Origin: Clostridium akagii DSM 12554
GTDB taxonomy: Bacteria > Bacillota > Clostridia > Clostridiales > Clostridiaceae
NCBI RefSeq assembly: GCF_000686725.1
Contig: NZ_KK366008.1
Coordinates: 324,074-388,073 of the forward strand
Direction: 5' to 3'
Length of the DNA: 64,000 nt
Position numbers and translations under genes: made by a program. Below are positions 15,880-25,336 of the stretch, one piece after another. The notes under the pieces are model-generated. The model had not been told where the DNA came from. It saw nothing but the letters and a program-made list of their open reading frames with translations, and made no database searches. How positions within the stretch are numbered: position 1 is the stretch's first letter; the number at the start of each line of letters is the position of its first letter.

Positions 15880-18852
15880 ATGAACAACATAAAAGATTTA
15901 TTCAAAAGAGTTTTTACTAAAGAGTTAGATTTACAAGGAGATAAAACAGTATACGATCTATTTAATTGGAAAAAGGTAGACGTATTTATGAAGGATTTTA
16001 AAACAGGCAAAGTCTTAATTGATATGAAAGATTTGGAATTTCCCGAACATTATTCTCAAAATTCCTGTGATATAATTGCTTCAAAATATTTTAGAAAAGC
16101 TGGCATTCCCGAAGCGCCGCATTATGAAAATAGCCTAAGGCTTGTAGCTCATAGATTAGTGAATTTTTGGCGTGAAGCTCTAAAAGATGAAGGTCTCATT
16201 GAAACAGAAGAGGAGAGCAAAATATTTTACGATGAATTGGTTTTTGCATTTTTAAATCAAATGTACGCTCCAAACTCCCCTCAATGGTTTAATACAGGTC
16301 TTGCCCAAAGCTACAATATAAAAGGAAAAAAGCAAGGTAACTACTATTATGATGAAAAAGAAAAAAAAGTAGTTCTCTCGGATGACAATTATACTAGAAC
16401 TCAAGCCTCTGCTTGCTTTATCATCTCAATTGAAGATAAACTTTTAGGCAATCATTCTATATCTAATCAATACGTTACCGAAACAAAGCTATTTAAAGGT
16501 GGTTCAGGAACAGGTACAAATTTTTCAACCATAAGAGCAAAGGGTGAAAAATTATCTGGTGGTGGGTATTCTTCCGGTCTCATGAGCTTCTTAAGAGGTT
16601 TTGATAGGAATGCTGGTGCCATAAAATCAGGTGGTACCACAAGACGTGCTGCTAAAATGCTTTGTCTTGACATAGATCATCCTGAAATATTTGACTATAT
16701 AACTTGGAAAGCTAAAGAAGAAGATAAAGTTCGTGCACTAGGTAAAATGGGATATGACATAGGTTTTGAAGGTGAAGCTTATGAAACTGTATCAGGTCAA
16801 AACGGAAACAACTCGGTTATGTTTTCAAATGAATTCATGACTAAGGTTAAAAATCTTCATAAAAATCCTGATGAAACTATTGAGCTAAAAGGAAGACTTG
16901 ATACTTCAGTAAATAAAGTTGTAAAGGTTAAAGACCTTTGGGATACATTTAACAAATCAGCTTGGGAATGTGCTGACCCTGCACCTCTTTTTGGGGACAC
17001 CTTAAACGATTGGCATACTTGTCCTAATGGTGAAGATGGTAAATATAACGCTACTTATAATAAAATAAACTCCACAAATCCTTGCGGAGAATATGCATTT
17101 TTAGATGATACATCCTGTAATCTTGCTTCTATCAATGTGTACAAATTTTATGATAATACAACTAAACATTTTGATTTAGAAGGTTATCAGCATATAATTG
17201 GTCTAGCACAATTACTGCTAGAAGCATCCATTCACTGGGGTCAATTTCCAACTGAAGATGTGGCAAGAAGGACCCATTTATTTAGAACTACAGGTCTTGG
17301 TATATGTAATTTAGCATCGCTTTTAATGGTTAAAGGTTATCCTTACGATTCCGAGAAAGCTAGAACTTTGGGAGCTTCACTAGTTGGAATACTAACAGGT
17401 CGTGCATATTATGTATCAGCCTTAATGGCAGAAAAAGTTCACAGTTTCCCTAAATATGAAATCAATAAAGACAGCATGAACAGAGTAATAAGAAACCACG
17501 CAAGAGTAGCTGGTGCAATTGATTCCCCCTACGAAAATCTTCATTACAAACCAATAAAAGTTAACCATAATCTGTTAAAAAGTGAACATTTAGAAGATTT
17601 AAGTAAAGCTTTAAAAGAAAACTTTAAAAATGCTATAGAATATGGCAAAAAGTTTGGATATAGAAATGCTCAAGTTTCAGTTATTGCACCTACAGGAACT
17701 ATTTCATTTGCAATGGACTCTGGAGCTACTTCAATAGAACCATTTTTCAGTCATGTTATCTACAAGAAATTATCTGGTGGAGGATTCATGACAATAATAA
17801 ATCCAATTATAGCTGCTGCTCTAGAAAATTTAAATTACACTAAAGAACAGATAAAAGATATAATGAACTATATTTTAAGAAAAGAAACCGTGCAAGAAGG
17901 CGACTATTCATATGAAAAGATAATAGATGGAAAAATAGAAGGTGCCCCTCATCTTAAAGAAGAACACTTTGCTATATTTGACTGTGCTAATAAATGTGGT
18001 AGTGGTGAAAGATATATTGCGCCTAATGGTCATGTGCATATGGTAGCAGCTCTAGTTCCTCTTATATCGGGTTCTATATCTAAAACTGTTAACCTTCCTA
18101 AAAACGCTACTATAGATGATTTTAAAGCCGTTGTTTTAAAATCTTGGGAACTTGGAGTTAAAGGTATTACTCTTTATAGAGATTCATCAAAAGCAAGTCA
18201 ACCATTAAATACTACGCTTGACGAAGATACTGATGTAAAACTTGAAAACATGACCTATAATGCATTAATTGAAAAAGTTAAAAGCTTAGAAATACATGCT
18301 CCAAAACCAAGTCGCGTAAAGCCAATGGGCATAAGACATGGCACAACACATCCTGCACAAATTGCTGATGTTAAAATATACACTACAGTAAATAGAGATG
18401 AAAATGGAAAAATAAACGAAATATATATAACTACAGATAGAGAAGGTACCATAATTACAGGGCTTTTAAATTCTCTTTCGAAATCTATTTCAGTTATGCT
18501 ACAATACCATGTTCCACCAAAGGATATTTCAAGAATGCTAAAAGGACAGAAGTATGAGCCTTACGGTTTTGTTCAAAAACATCCTTATATTAAACATGTT
18601 TCATCTATTTCAGATCTTATAAGCAAAATCATAGATATTGAAATGGACGATTTTTCAAGCTGCCAAGTTAAACCAGCAGATTATGCTACTCTGGATAAAA
18701 CAGATTATACTTCCCTTGATAAAATCGAAAAAAGTTCTGATTCAGAGAGAGTGTATGATGCTACTTGTACTACTTGTTCCTCCACTCGAATGGTTCGAAA
18801 CGGAACCTGCCTAGTTTGTATGGATTGTGGTACAACAACTGGATGCAGTTGA
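15880..18852 (+). CDS. nrdJ: Adenosylcobalamin-dependent ribonucleotide reductase (class II)
   Basis: A 990-residue vitamin B12-dependent ribonucleotide reductase. The core shows SPQWFNTG, the first redox cysteine in TQASACFIIS, the glycine-rich FKGGSGTGTNFSTIRAKGE, the catalytic NPCGEYAFLDDTSCNLASINV with Cys and Glu, and VIAPTGTISF. The C-terminus carries CTTCSSTRMVRNGTCLVCMDCGTTTGCS-like cysteine pairs (last 30 residues) that pass electrons to the active site. It makes deoxynucleotides without oxygen. ATG 15880 lies 6 nt after AGGAGG; the longer frame starting at 15832 has no such site. It stands alone, with a dedicated promoter and a hairpin terminator. Confidence 0.97.
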   Translation: MNNIKDLFKRVFTKELDLQGDKTVYDLFNWKKVDVFMKDFKTGKVLIDMKDLEFPEHYSQNSCDIIASKYFRKAGIPEAPHYENSLRLVAHRLVNFWREALKDEGLIETEEESKIFYDELVFAFLNQMYAPNSPQWFNTGLAQSYNIKGKKQGNYYYDEKEKKVVLSDDNYTRTQASACFIISIEDKLLGNHSISNQYVTETKLFKGGSGTGTNFSTIRAKGEKLSGGGYSSGLMSFLRGFDRNAGAIKSGGTTRRAAKMLCLDIDHPEIFDYITWKAKEEDKVRALGKMGYDIGFEGEAYETVSGQNGNNSVMFSNEFMTKVKNLHKNPDETIELKGRLDTSVNKVVKVKDLWDTFNKSAWECADPAPLFGDTLNDWHTCPNGEDGKYNATYNKINSTNPCGEYAFLDDTSCNLASINVYKFYDNTTKHFDLEGYQHIIGLAQLLLEASIHWGQFPTEDVARRTHLFRTTGLGICNLASLLMVKGYPYDSEKARTLGASLVGILTGRAYYVSALMAEKVHSFPKYEINKDSMNRVIRNHARVAGAIDSPYENLHYKPIKVNHNLLKSEHLEDLSKALKENFKNAIEYGKKFGYRNAQVSVIAPTGTISFAMDSGATSIEPFFSHVIYKKLSGGGFMTIINPIIAAALENLNYTKEQIKDIMNYILRKETVQEGDYSYEKIIDGKIEGAPHLKEEHFAIFDCANKCGSGERYIAPNGHVHMVAALVPLISGSISKTVNLPKNATIDDFKAVVLKSWELGVKGITLYRDSSKASQPLNTTLDEDTDVKLENMTYNALIEKVKSLEIHAPKPSRVKPMGIRHGTTHPAQIADVKIYTTVNRDENGKINEIYITTDREGTIITGLLNSLSKSISVMLQYHVPPKDISRMLKGQKYEPYGFVQKHPYIKHVSSISDLISKIIDIEMDDFSSCQVKPADYATLDKTDYTSLDKIEKSSDSERVYDATCTTCSSTRMVRNGTCLVCMDCGTTTGCS

Positions 18853-18873
18853 TACATTAACGTGAAAAAACTA

Positions 18874-18946
18874 AAATAAAAATACAACTAAGTGGTATTC
18901 TAAGACAATTAACTACTGCCTAAATACCACTTAGTTATTTTTTGAT
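18874..18946 (+). repeat. 73-bp repeat, copy 1, acting as nrdJ terminator
   Basis: This 73-bp segment is identical to 28517-28589. It contains a 14-bp perfect stem (AACTAAGTGGTATT and complement) with a 22-nt loop and a following ATTTTTTG, so here it serves as an intrinsic terminator for nrdJ. The bases beyond both ends differ between the copies. Confidence 0.92.
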
Positions 18947-18990
18947 GTAATTGTTTTTATCCTTGCAAATAATGTTACCTACTTAAAGCA

Positions 18991-20025
18991 CTATAGGAGT
19001 AGGTTGAGTTTTTTAATTGCCCATTGAGCCATTTCTCTTACCTTTTCATTACCGTCATTACATGCATCAAAGATAGATTCCTTATATTGCTGCTTATACT
19101 CATTTACCATTACATTTATTGCATTAACTTTCCATTTCCAGACATCTTCTTTTTTTATATACCAAAATTTGGGTTGTATTGTATTTTCTAAAAATTCATA
19201 GTCCATCTTAAGTATTTTTTCTAATGATATATGTTGACCTAATTCATGTAAATTAGGGAATTCTTCTGCGTCCTTCCAACAATTTTTATTCATAGGACAA
19301 ATATCCTGACAGACATCGCACCCATAAACCCAATTTCCAATATGATCATTATATTTTTCGTTTGGCATGTCCCTGCCCCGAAATGTGGTAAGGTTAGAAA
19401 TACACGATACTATGTTCATAGTATATGGTTGTGATAACGATGCTGTAGGACAAGCTTTAATGCACAAATCACATTTTTCAGGACAAGCTCTCACATTTGG
19501 TATTTCTATAGATTCTAATTCCTTATCAATCAACCATGCTTCTAAAAACATCCATGAACCATCTTCTGTATAAAAAAAATTATTTTTACGAATTACTCCA
19601 AGTCCAGCTTTCAGCGCTGCCCAGCGCAATGCAGTAAGACCAAATTTTCGTTCAGTTTCTGCCCTAAGTCCAGTACCTTTCATATATTTTTCGAATTTTA
19701 AACTGTCTTGAAAATCTTTAGAATTTTCGTCTGTTCTACTATCAACTAAATAGGATTTTGCAATCATACCTTTTAGATGCTCTGGCACATGATATTTTCC
19801 ATATTTCCTTACACATATAACAATGGATTTTGCCCATGGATATTCCTCTTTAAGGCGAGCAAAACGATAAAATCCTTTATAATAAGGCTTAGCCTCTGGA
19901 ACTCGGTTAATACGTTCATTAAGTTTTTCCTCATAACCTGACATATCAGATATTTTAATAATACCGCACTTTTCATAACCCATATTAATCGCTGCATTTT
20001 TTATTTGAGATGATGCTGAATACAT
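18991..20025 (-). CDS. QueG-like double-[4Fe-4S] reductase
   Basis: A 344-residue protein resembling epoxyqueuosine reductase QueG and related double-cluster ferredoxin-fold enzymes. The N-terminal cobalamin-binding-like part includes YPWAKSIVICVRKYGKYHVP and FGLTALRWAALKAGLG; the ferredoxin domain has CPEKCDLCIKACP (about 180-193) and, further on, GCDVCQDICPMN (about 234-246); the C-terminus is helical with HEAT-like DGNEKVREMAQWAI. Many clostridial paralogues of this type are not QueG, so the substrate is uncertain. Its promoter carries a TetR-type operator, unusual for a tRNA-modification gene, which favours a specialised role. The start ATG follows GGGGTGATTAATAA. Confidence 0.8.
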   Translation of the reverse strand: MYSASSQIKNAAINMGYEKCGIIKISDMSGYEEKLNERINRVPEAKPYYKGFYRFARLKEEYPWAKSIVICVRKYGKYHVPEHLKGMIAKSYLVDSRTDENSKDFQDSLKFEKYMKGTGLRAETERKFGLTALRWAALKAGLGVIRKNNFFYTEDGSWMFLEAWLIDKELESIEIPNVRACPEKCDLCIKACPTASLSQPYTMNIVSCISNLTTFRGRDMPNEKYNDHIGNWVYGCDVCQDICPMNKNCWKDAEEFPNLHELGQHISLEKILKMDYEFLENTIQPKFWYIKKEDVWKWKVNAINVMVNEYKQQYKESIFDACNDGNEKVREMAQWAIKKLNLLL

Positions 20026-20097
20026 TTATTAATCACCCCTTTTTTATTTTTATCCATTTTCTATATCTTCTTTTATAGCCTTTAACTGCCTAATTTG

Positions 20098-20126
20098 ATA
20101 ATAGACCGTACAGTCTGTTTTGTCAA
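20098..20126 (-). promoter_or_regulatory. Promoter with TetR-type operator in the spacer
   Basis: On the minus strand TTGACA (20121-20126), exactly 17 bp, TATTAT (20098-20103). The spacer contains AGACTGTACGGTCT (20103-20116), a near-perfect 14-bp palindrome of the kind bound by TetR/AcrR repressors. No tetR gene lies next to it. Confidence 0.82.
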
Positions 20127-20181
20127 TAAAAATTATAAAATATCTATTTATATAATTTGTAGGATTAAATCTACATCAATT

Positions 20182-20378
20182 TTGCTGGAAAGTCTTAGAA
20201 TAAATAATAAAGAGCTTGAAGTCAGTGAAATGAAGGTTTGAGAGATGGTTCATGAGTATATTAATAGACGATACTTTAACTTATAGAGTTTCCTGATGGG
20301 ACTTTCAATACATTAGATGTAACTCAATACTTTACTATTTTGCCACTCCCTAAATTAAACCTTACGTCCAATCATTGA
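20182..20378 (+). pseudogene. Decayed plus-strand coding remnant
   Basis: Two stretches read like protein in different frames: LLESLRINNKELEVSEMKV with stops soon after (from 20182), then, after a frame change, EFPDGTFNTLDVTQYFTILPLPK ending at a TGA at 20376-20378. I do not recognise the parent protein. A hairpin overlaps its end, as expected of an old gene terminator. The evidence is only the coding-like look of the two pieces. Confidence 0.4.
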
Positions 20379-20390
20379 AATAATTGGACG
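20365..20390 (+). terminator. Hairpin at end of remnant
   Basis: CGTCCAAT, 10-nt loop, ATTGGACG, then ATTTTCG on the plus strand. It would terminate the decayed plus-strand gene; it also sits 20 bp after the end of the minus-strand permease gene. Confidence 0.55.
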
Positions 20391-20410
20391 ATTTTCGAAG
20401 ATATCATTCA

Positions 20411-21061
20411 CTATAAAAGGTCCAATTTATCAAAATTGTCAGCTGATTTTTTATAAGCCAGAAAAGCTATTAATATAAATAGGATAACTCCGAGAAGAAG
20501 TACAGGGAGCTGCTTTATCTGGTTTTCCACACTGACGCTGTCACAATAATCTCGCATATACGGGATTACACGAAGTATTACCTCAGCTCCCAGCATATAA
20601 AAAAGCATTATAGTGCTTGCCTTGGCAAAAGGCACTCCTATTTTATACCCGCTTTTATAATATTGGGTAAGAAAAATAAAATTGAACAAACAAAGCATAA
20701 TAAATGCCAAACCGATGAATGCTACATTTGCTTCAATACCCACTTGATTATTCATCAAAATGAATTTATCCCTGATAAAAGCAAATGGAATACATGTCAC
20801 GACCTGTGCCAGTTCAATGCAAACCACTAAATAAAATCTTGCTTTTACCATGTCTCTTTTTTGAATTGGCAAGCCAAACATATAGTATATATCACGATTT
20901 TCACGGTTTGCCTGGAATACAAAAAAAATACCCAGACAGTTATAGAAAAATACTATATAATACGGGTAACTTGGAATACATAAAAGTGCACTTAAACTTA
21001 AGAAAATATATGCTACAGGATGCATAGAAAGTTTAATCTCTTTATACATTAACTCTTTCAT
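20411..21061 (-). CDS. ABC-2 type permease, second transporter of the operon
   Basis: A 216-residue membrane protein with about six hydrophobic segments and the short N-terminal MKELMYKEIKLSMHPVAY typical of ABC-2 permeases paired with BcrA/YtrB-type ATPases. It lies 5 bp after the ATPase gene at 21067-21912 and probably forms the membrane part of that exporter. ATG 21061 has GGAG 8 nt upstream; the GTG three codons earlier is inside the ribosome-binding site. It is the last gene of a six-gene minus-strand operon that begins with a response regulator. Confidence 0.8.
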   Translation of the reverse strand: MKELMYKEIKLSMHPVAYIFLSLSALLCIPSYPYYIVFFYNCLGIFFVFQANRENRDIYYMFGLPIQKRDMVKARFYLVVCIELAQVVTCIPFAFIRDKFILMNNQVGIEANVAFIGLAFIMLCLFNFIFLTQYYKSGYKIGVPFAKASTIMLFYMLGAEVILRVIPYMRDYCDSVSVENQIKQLPVLLLGVILFILIAFLAYKKSADNFDKLDLL

Positions 21062-21066
21062 TATTG

Positions 21067-21912
21067 TCACTCCTTCTCAATATAAATCATGATGGATTCC
21101 AAATCAGCCGGTAAAATTTCTATATCCCCATCAATTGGAACATTTTCAGTAGAAACTAGTCCACAAAAGCCATCCGCATGTTTCTTAAAACTTATCAGTT
21201 TTTTACTCATTGCCCCCGTAAGCTGCTCTAGGCTTCCTTTTACAATCCTGTAGGCATCCAAAAATGATTTTTTATCTGTGCTTGCAATAATTTCACCATT
21301 TTTTATATAGGTAATATCGCTTGCGCATTTTTCCAAATCCGTTGTGATATGGGTAGAAAACAGAATACTTACCTGTTCTTCTTCCACAAGTGTGATAAAT
21401 AGATCAAGCAGATCATCTCTTGAGACAGGATCAAGTCCACTGGTGGGTTCATCAAAAATCAATAATTTGGCATGATGGGACAAGGCTAATGCCAACTGAT
21501 ATTTTACCTTCATTCCTTCAGATAACTCATCCGCATTTTTCTCCGTATCCAGATGAAATCGATCTAAGTACGCTTCATAAACCCCATCATCCCATTTTTT
21601 ATAAAACCTTTTAGTAACCTCTGTTATAGTTTTCAATTTTTTCTTGGGGTAGTAATTTACTCCTCCGGATACAAACCCAACTTTCTGCTTGATTAAAAAC
21701 TCATTATCTGAAAAATCTTCCCCAAAAAATTTAATTGTTCCACTATCTGCATGTACATAATTAAGTAAAGCTTTTAATGTGGTAGTCTTGCCTGCACCAT
21801 TACGTCCGATAAAACCCATAATGGTCCCCGAATTCATTGAGAATGAAACATTCTTCAATGCAAATTTGTCGTATTTCTTGTTTGAATTTTGTATTGATAA
21901 TACAACATCCAT
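21067..21912 (-). CDS. ABC transporter ATPase, second transporter of the operon
   Basis: A 281-residue ABC ATPase with Walker A GFIGRNGAGKTT, a signature LSEGMKVKYQLALALSH, Walker B LLIFDEPTSGLDP and the His switch in FSTHI. The signature LSEGMK is of the YtrB/BcrA export type. The C-terminal 80 residues are family-variable. The start is placed at ATG 21912, 32 bp after the kinase stop, as the alternative TTG at 21954 lies inside the kinase gene; the ribosome-binding site is weak (AGAAGAGAA). It pairs with the permease immediately downstream. Confidence 0.9.
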   Translation of the reverse strand: MDVVLSIQNSNKKYDKFALKNVSFSMNSGTIMGFIGRNGAGKTTTLKALLNYVHADSGTIKFFGEDFSDNEFLIKQKVGFVSGGVNYYPKKKLKTITEVTKRFYKKWDDGVYEAYLDRFHLDTEKNADELSEGMKVKYQLALALSHHAKLLIFDEPTSGLDPVSRDDLLDLFITLVEEEQVSILFSTHITTDLEKCASDITYIKNGEIIASTDKKSFLDAYRIVKGSLEQLTGAMSKKLISFKKHADGFCGLVSTENVPIDGDIEILPADLESIMIYIEKE

Positions 21913-21943
21913 ATACAATTCTCTTCTATTTGATTTTCTTTTA

Positions 21944-22843
21944 TTAATTTTCAAGCAATTGAAGCCTTACTCTAATATCAAGCAATCCGTCTTGCAATGA
22001 TGCGCCTACGCTACCACCCATCTGTTTGGCAAGTAGTTTTACGATTGACAAGCCAAGACCAGTATTGCTACTCCTTGTTTTATCTGCTGTATAGAAACGA
22101 TCGAAAATCCGGTTAACGTCAATTTCCGAAGCATTTTTCACAGGATTACTGAAGGATATAACCGCATTTTCCATAGACATTAGCCTCACATCTACATCAC
22201 AATTACAGTGCTGAACACAATTCCGAATTAAATTTTGAATAATCCTCATGACCATTTCTTTATCCGCAAAAACAAAAATATTTGGAGTTTCCTCAATGTG
22301 TACCACCAAATTATTTTCTTCTAATGTTGGAACTGATGCTGCAAGACACTCTGTCACAAGATTTGTAAGATTAACTCGTTCCATATTAAGTTCTGGTTCT
22401 GAGTTTATAAGATAAGAATACTCAAAAAAGTGCTCAATTAACTGTCCCAATTCCTCAGTATGTTTTTGGGCAATTTGAAGTTTTTTCTTCTGATTATGGG
22501 TTAATTCATCATTTTCCATAAGTTGCTGATACCCTTTTATTGCCGTAAGAGGCGTACGAAAATCATGGGAAATATTCGCAATCAATTCCTTGAAATTTTT
22601 TTCTCTCTTAATACTATCAAAACGCAATTTTTCTTCTACAGCTAAACTTCTGTTAATATTAGCGGTGAGGGTATTTAACTGGCGGTTAATTAACTCTAAA
22701 CTAATGGGTTGTTTCGTTTTTTCAAGCATCCTCTTGGCGAGTTGATGGTTTATATTTCTTAGTTGCATTTGAATATACACAATATAAATTATGAGCATGA
22801 TACATAAAATTCCTAGCACAATTGTTAGCACTCTCACCACCAA
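21944..22843 (-). CDS. Sensor histidine kinase, short input domain
   Basis: A 299-residue kinase with one N-terminal membrane helix (about 5-27) and no real extracytoplasmic sensor. HisKA has the phosphorylated His in ANISHDFRTPLTAIKGY (about residue 95); the ATPase domain has the N box IIQNLIRNCVQHC, and GLGLSIVKLLAKQMGG. Kinases lacking a sensor domain beside ABC permeases often read transport flux through the transporter, as in BceS-type systems; that is inference here. Start choices are TTG 22843 or GTG 22840/22837 behind AAAGG; the longest is given. Confidence 0.9.
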   Translation of the reverse strand: MVVRVLTIVLGILCIMLIIYIVYIQMQLRNINHQLAKRMLEKTKQPISLELINRQLNTLTANINRSLAVEEKLRFDSIKREKNFKELIANISHDFRTPLTAIKGYQQLMENDELTHNQKKKLQIAQKHTEELGQLIEHFFEYSYLINSEPELNMERVNLTNLVTECLAASVPTLEENNLVVHIEETPNIFVFADKEMVMRIIQNLIRNCVQHCNCDVDVRLMSMENAVISFSNPVKNASEIDVNRIFDRFYTADKTRSSNTGLGLSIVKLLAKQMGGSVGASLQDGLLDIRVRLQLLEN

Positions 22844-22851
22844 CCTTTCAG

Positions 22852-23649
22852 CTACTTTATTTCTGATTTTCTAAATGTGCAGTACGTAACGCCTAGCATT
22901 ACAATTATAAATATAAGACTAACAGAGATTGCTTTTAAGATGTCTTCCACTGCTGAATTAAATGTGAGAAAAGTGTAGTTACCTCCAAATGGTGTACATG
23001 CAAAAATGCGATCAAACATAAGAGACCTACCTCTTAATCCAATCAGCTGAACACAAAAAATTGTAAACACATAATAAACAGGCACCACAAGAATTGGTTT
23101 CTTGAGCACAAAGGCAAGAGGTATACCCACACTGAGTTGTGCCATATATACAATCATCAAGGTAAGCATTACAACAATAAGTTTCATTATTTTTGACGCA
23201 GAAAACACCATGCCTGCGTCTTTAGTCAATATATGAAGAAAACCCACCGCATCTGTCCCCATACTGAACTTTGAGCCTGTGCTAAGAGCAATACCAGTTA
23301 TGATTGCATATGGAAGCAAAATTAGCGCTATGGAACAGAAAAATACTATTGCTTTACTAACTATGACGGTACCCCTTCCATAACCATTTGAAATAGCATC
23401 ATTGATTGCTTTATTATCAAAATCTCCGCAAATAAAAATTCCTGCTAGAACAGCACCGAGAATACTCATCACATTGGCATCAGAGAACAAAAACCAAATT
23501 CCGGTGGTTCCAGCGCCAATCTTACCATGTTGTATCAGATATGCAACTACTACAACTGTAACCGCACTTACAGTTGTTATGCCAAATAGAATCTTAATTG
23601 CCATTGATTTACGTAACTTAAATAAGTCGGACAGAATGAGATTATACAT
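22852..23649 (-). CDS. ABC-2 permease, first transporter of the operon
   Basis: A 265-residue permease with about six membrane segments, beginning MYNLILSDLFKLRKSMAIKILFG, the classic start of lantibiotic-immunity (LanE/BcrB-type) permeases. It overlaps the ATPase stop by 8 bp and starts at ATG 23649, 8 nt after GGAGG. It should form an exporter with the ATPase at 23642-24565. Substrates of the family include lantibiotics and bacitracin; none is shown here. Confidence 0.85.
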   Translation of the reverse strand: MYNLILSDLFKLRKSMAIKILFGITTVSAVTVVVVAYLIQHGKIGAGTTGIWFLFSDANVMSILGAVLAGIFICGDFDNKAINDAISNGYGRGTVIVSKAIVFFCSIALILLPYAIITGIALSTGSKFSMGTDAVGFLHILTKDAGMVFSASKIMKLIVVMLTLMIVYMAQLSVGIPLAFVLKKPILVVPVYYVFTIFCVQLIGLRGRSLMFDRIFACTPFGGNYTFLTFNSAVEDILKAISVSLIFIIVMLGVTYCTFRKSEIK

Positions 23650-24565
23650 TTCTGCCACCTCCAACAATAGAAATAAAATAATCTTCTAGAGTATCACCCT
23701 CATTTGAAAAGTTTGTAACCATAATTTTGTTTTCAAAGATAGCCCTTGCTACTCGTTCTTTTTCGTCTAGATAGTCATATAACTTAATGGTTTTATCCGG
23801 CATAACTTTGTAATTACTTGTATTCAGTTCCATTTCCAAAATACTTACCAACTTTTCCGGCTCATTACAACTTATGAGAATATGATGTTTGCAACATTCA
23901 TCAAGCTCAGCGTGAGTTAGTGTCTGTTTAATTTCGCCTTTGCTAATAATAATATAATCAGTTGCAGTTTGATACATTTCGGGTAAGTTATGACTTGAAA
24001 TTAGAATTGTCATTTGCCGTTCTTCGCATAACTTTCTTAACAAATTACGTATTTCCACAACACCTAATGGATCAAGGCCATTTATGGGCTCATCCAAAAC
24101 AAGAAATTCTGGATTTCCAATGAGAGCCATAGCAATACCTAACCGTTGCTTCATGCCAAGAGAAAAGTTTTTTGCTTTCTTTTCCTTTGTATGAGAAAGT
24201 CCCACCAGTTCTAATAATTCATCCTCAATTTCCTTGTTTGGAATGCCTAGCATAATTCTACGAAACTTCAGATTTTCCTTTGCTGTCATATTAGGGATAA
24301 AACTAGGATATTCAATCATACATCCAAGTCTTTTACGCTCCATCTGTAATGCTTTTTCACCTACATGGCCGAAAAGCTCAATGCTACCACTTTCCTTAAA
24401 AGAATGTCCAGCAACAATACGCATCAGCGTAGATTTACCTGCGCCATTTTGTCCTATTAAGCCATAAATTCTGCCAGCTTCTAACGTCACCGATACATCA
24501 TGCAAAACATTTGTGCCGTGATAGCTTTTTGTCAATCTATTTGTTTTCAAAACATATTTATTCAT
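23642..24565 (-). CDS. ABC ATPase, BcrA/LanF-like
   Basis: A 307-residue ABC ATPase with Walker A GLIGQNGAGKSTLMR, signature FSLGMKQRLGIAMALIG and Walker B FLVLDEPINGLDPLG, then SSHNL. The signature F-S-L-G-M-K-Q-R-L-G and INGLDP are typical of BcrA and LanF ATPases that expel peptide antibiotics from the membrane. The C-terminal domain (about 220-300) is of the matching type. ATG 24565 has GGTGA 6 nt upstream. It follows the response regulator by 90 bp and overlaps the permease. Confidence 0.92.
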   Translation of the reverse strand: MNKYVLKTNRLTKSYHGTNVLHDVSVTLEAGRIYGLIGQNGAGKSTLMRIVAGHSFKESGSIELFGHVGEKALQMERKRLGCMIEYPSFIPNMTAKENLKFRRIMLGIPNKEIEDELLELVGLSHTKEKKAKNFSLGMKQRLGIAMALIGNPEFLVLDEPINGLDPLGVVEIRNLLRKLCEERQMTILISSHNLPEMYQTATDYIIISKGEIKQTLTHAELDECCKHHILISCNEPEKLVSILEMELNTSNYKVMPDKTIKLYDYLDEKERVARAIFENKIMVTNFSNEGDTLEDYFISIVGGGRNV

Positions 24566-24655
24566 TTTTGTTCACCATCCTTTCTATCTTTAGTATAAAG
24601 CCCAAAGGTTTAGAAAAGGTTAAGAGTTTCAATAAAAGTGTTTGGAAAGTGATAA

Positions 24656-25336
24656 TTAATCCTTGTATAACCGATAGCCTAATCCCCATACCGTTTCGAT
24701 ATATTCCTCGCTAGAATTTGCTTTGTTTAACTTGTTACGCAAATTACTCATATGGGTTTTTATTGCATTATCATCTCCAAGATATTCTTCTTTCCATATG
24801 GATTCATATATATTTGACTTAGCGAATACTTTGCCTTTATTCTTCATTAATAAATCGATAATAAGGTATTCTTTTGCTGTAAGGTCTAATTCTTTACAGT
24901 TAACCATAAGACTCTTTGCATTAACGTCCAGCACCATATCCTTATACTTAAGCACATTATTCATTTTCTCTTGCTTATGAGAACGTCGCAAATTTGATGC
25001 TATGCGGGCTACAACTTCTCCCAAATCAAATGGCTTGGTAATATAATCATCAGCACCCAACTTCAATAAATCAATTTTGGTTCCTACCATATCCTTAGCA
25101 GAAATTATGATTACAGGTACATCTGAAAATACTCGAACCTCTTTTAATATCTCATCTCCGCTTTTATAAGGAAGCATAATATCAAGCAGAATCAAATCAA
25201 ACTCTTCTGTCTTTGCCTCCATAATCCCCTCAATTCCAGTATAAGCAGACTTTATCTGATATCCTTCACCATTTAATGTCTCCGCAAGCATCAGATTCAC
25301 ATCTTTGTTATCTTCAATAATAAGTATTCTATCCAT
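24656..25336 (-). CDS. OmpR-family response regulator
   Basis: A 226-residue regulator. The receiver has the acidic pair in IIEDN, the phosphorylated Asp in LILLDIMLP (about residue 50), a switch position in IIISA and Lys in YITKPF; the C-terminal winged helix has LTAKEYLIIDLLMKNKGKVF and HMSNLRNKL. It heads the six-gene operon and pairs with the kinase at 21944-22843. It probably activates its own operon. ATG 25336 sits behind GGTGA; the GTG three codons earlier is less well placed. Confidence 0.93.
   Translation of the reverse strand: MDRILIIEDNKDVNLMLAETLNGEGYQIKSAYTGIEGIMEAKTEEFDLILLDIMLPYKSGDEILKEVRVFSDVPVIIISAKDMVGTKIDLLKLGADDYITKPFDLGEVVARIASNLRRSHKQEKMNNVLKYKDMVLDVNAKSLMVNCKELDLTAKEYLIIDLLMKNKGKVFAKSNIYESIWKEEYLGDDNAIKTHMSNLRNKLNKANSSEEYIETVWGLGYRLYKD

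Noticed and set aside
15660-15880. Possible cobalamin riboswitch before the B12-dependent reductase
   Set aside because: No B12-box or long structured leader is visible; the 5' region is short and is better explained by a promoter plus NrdR-like sites.
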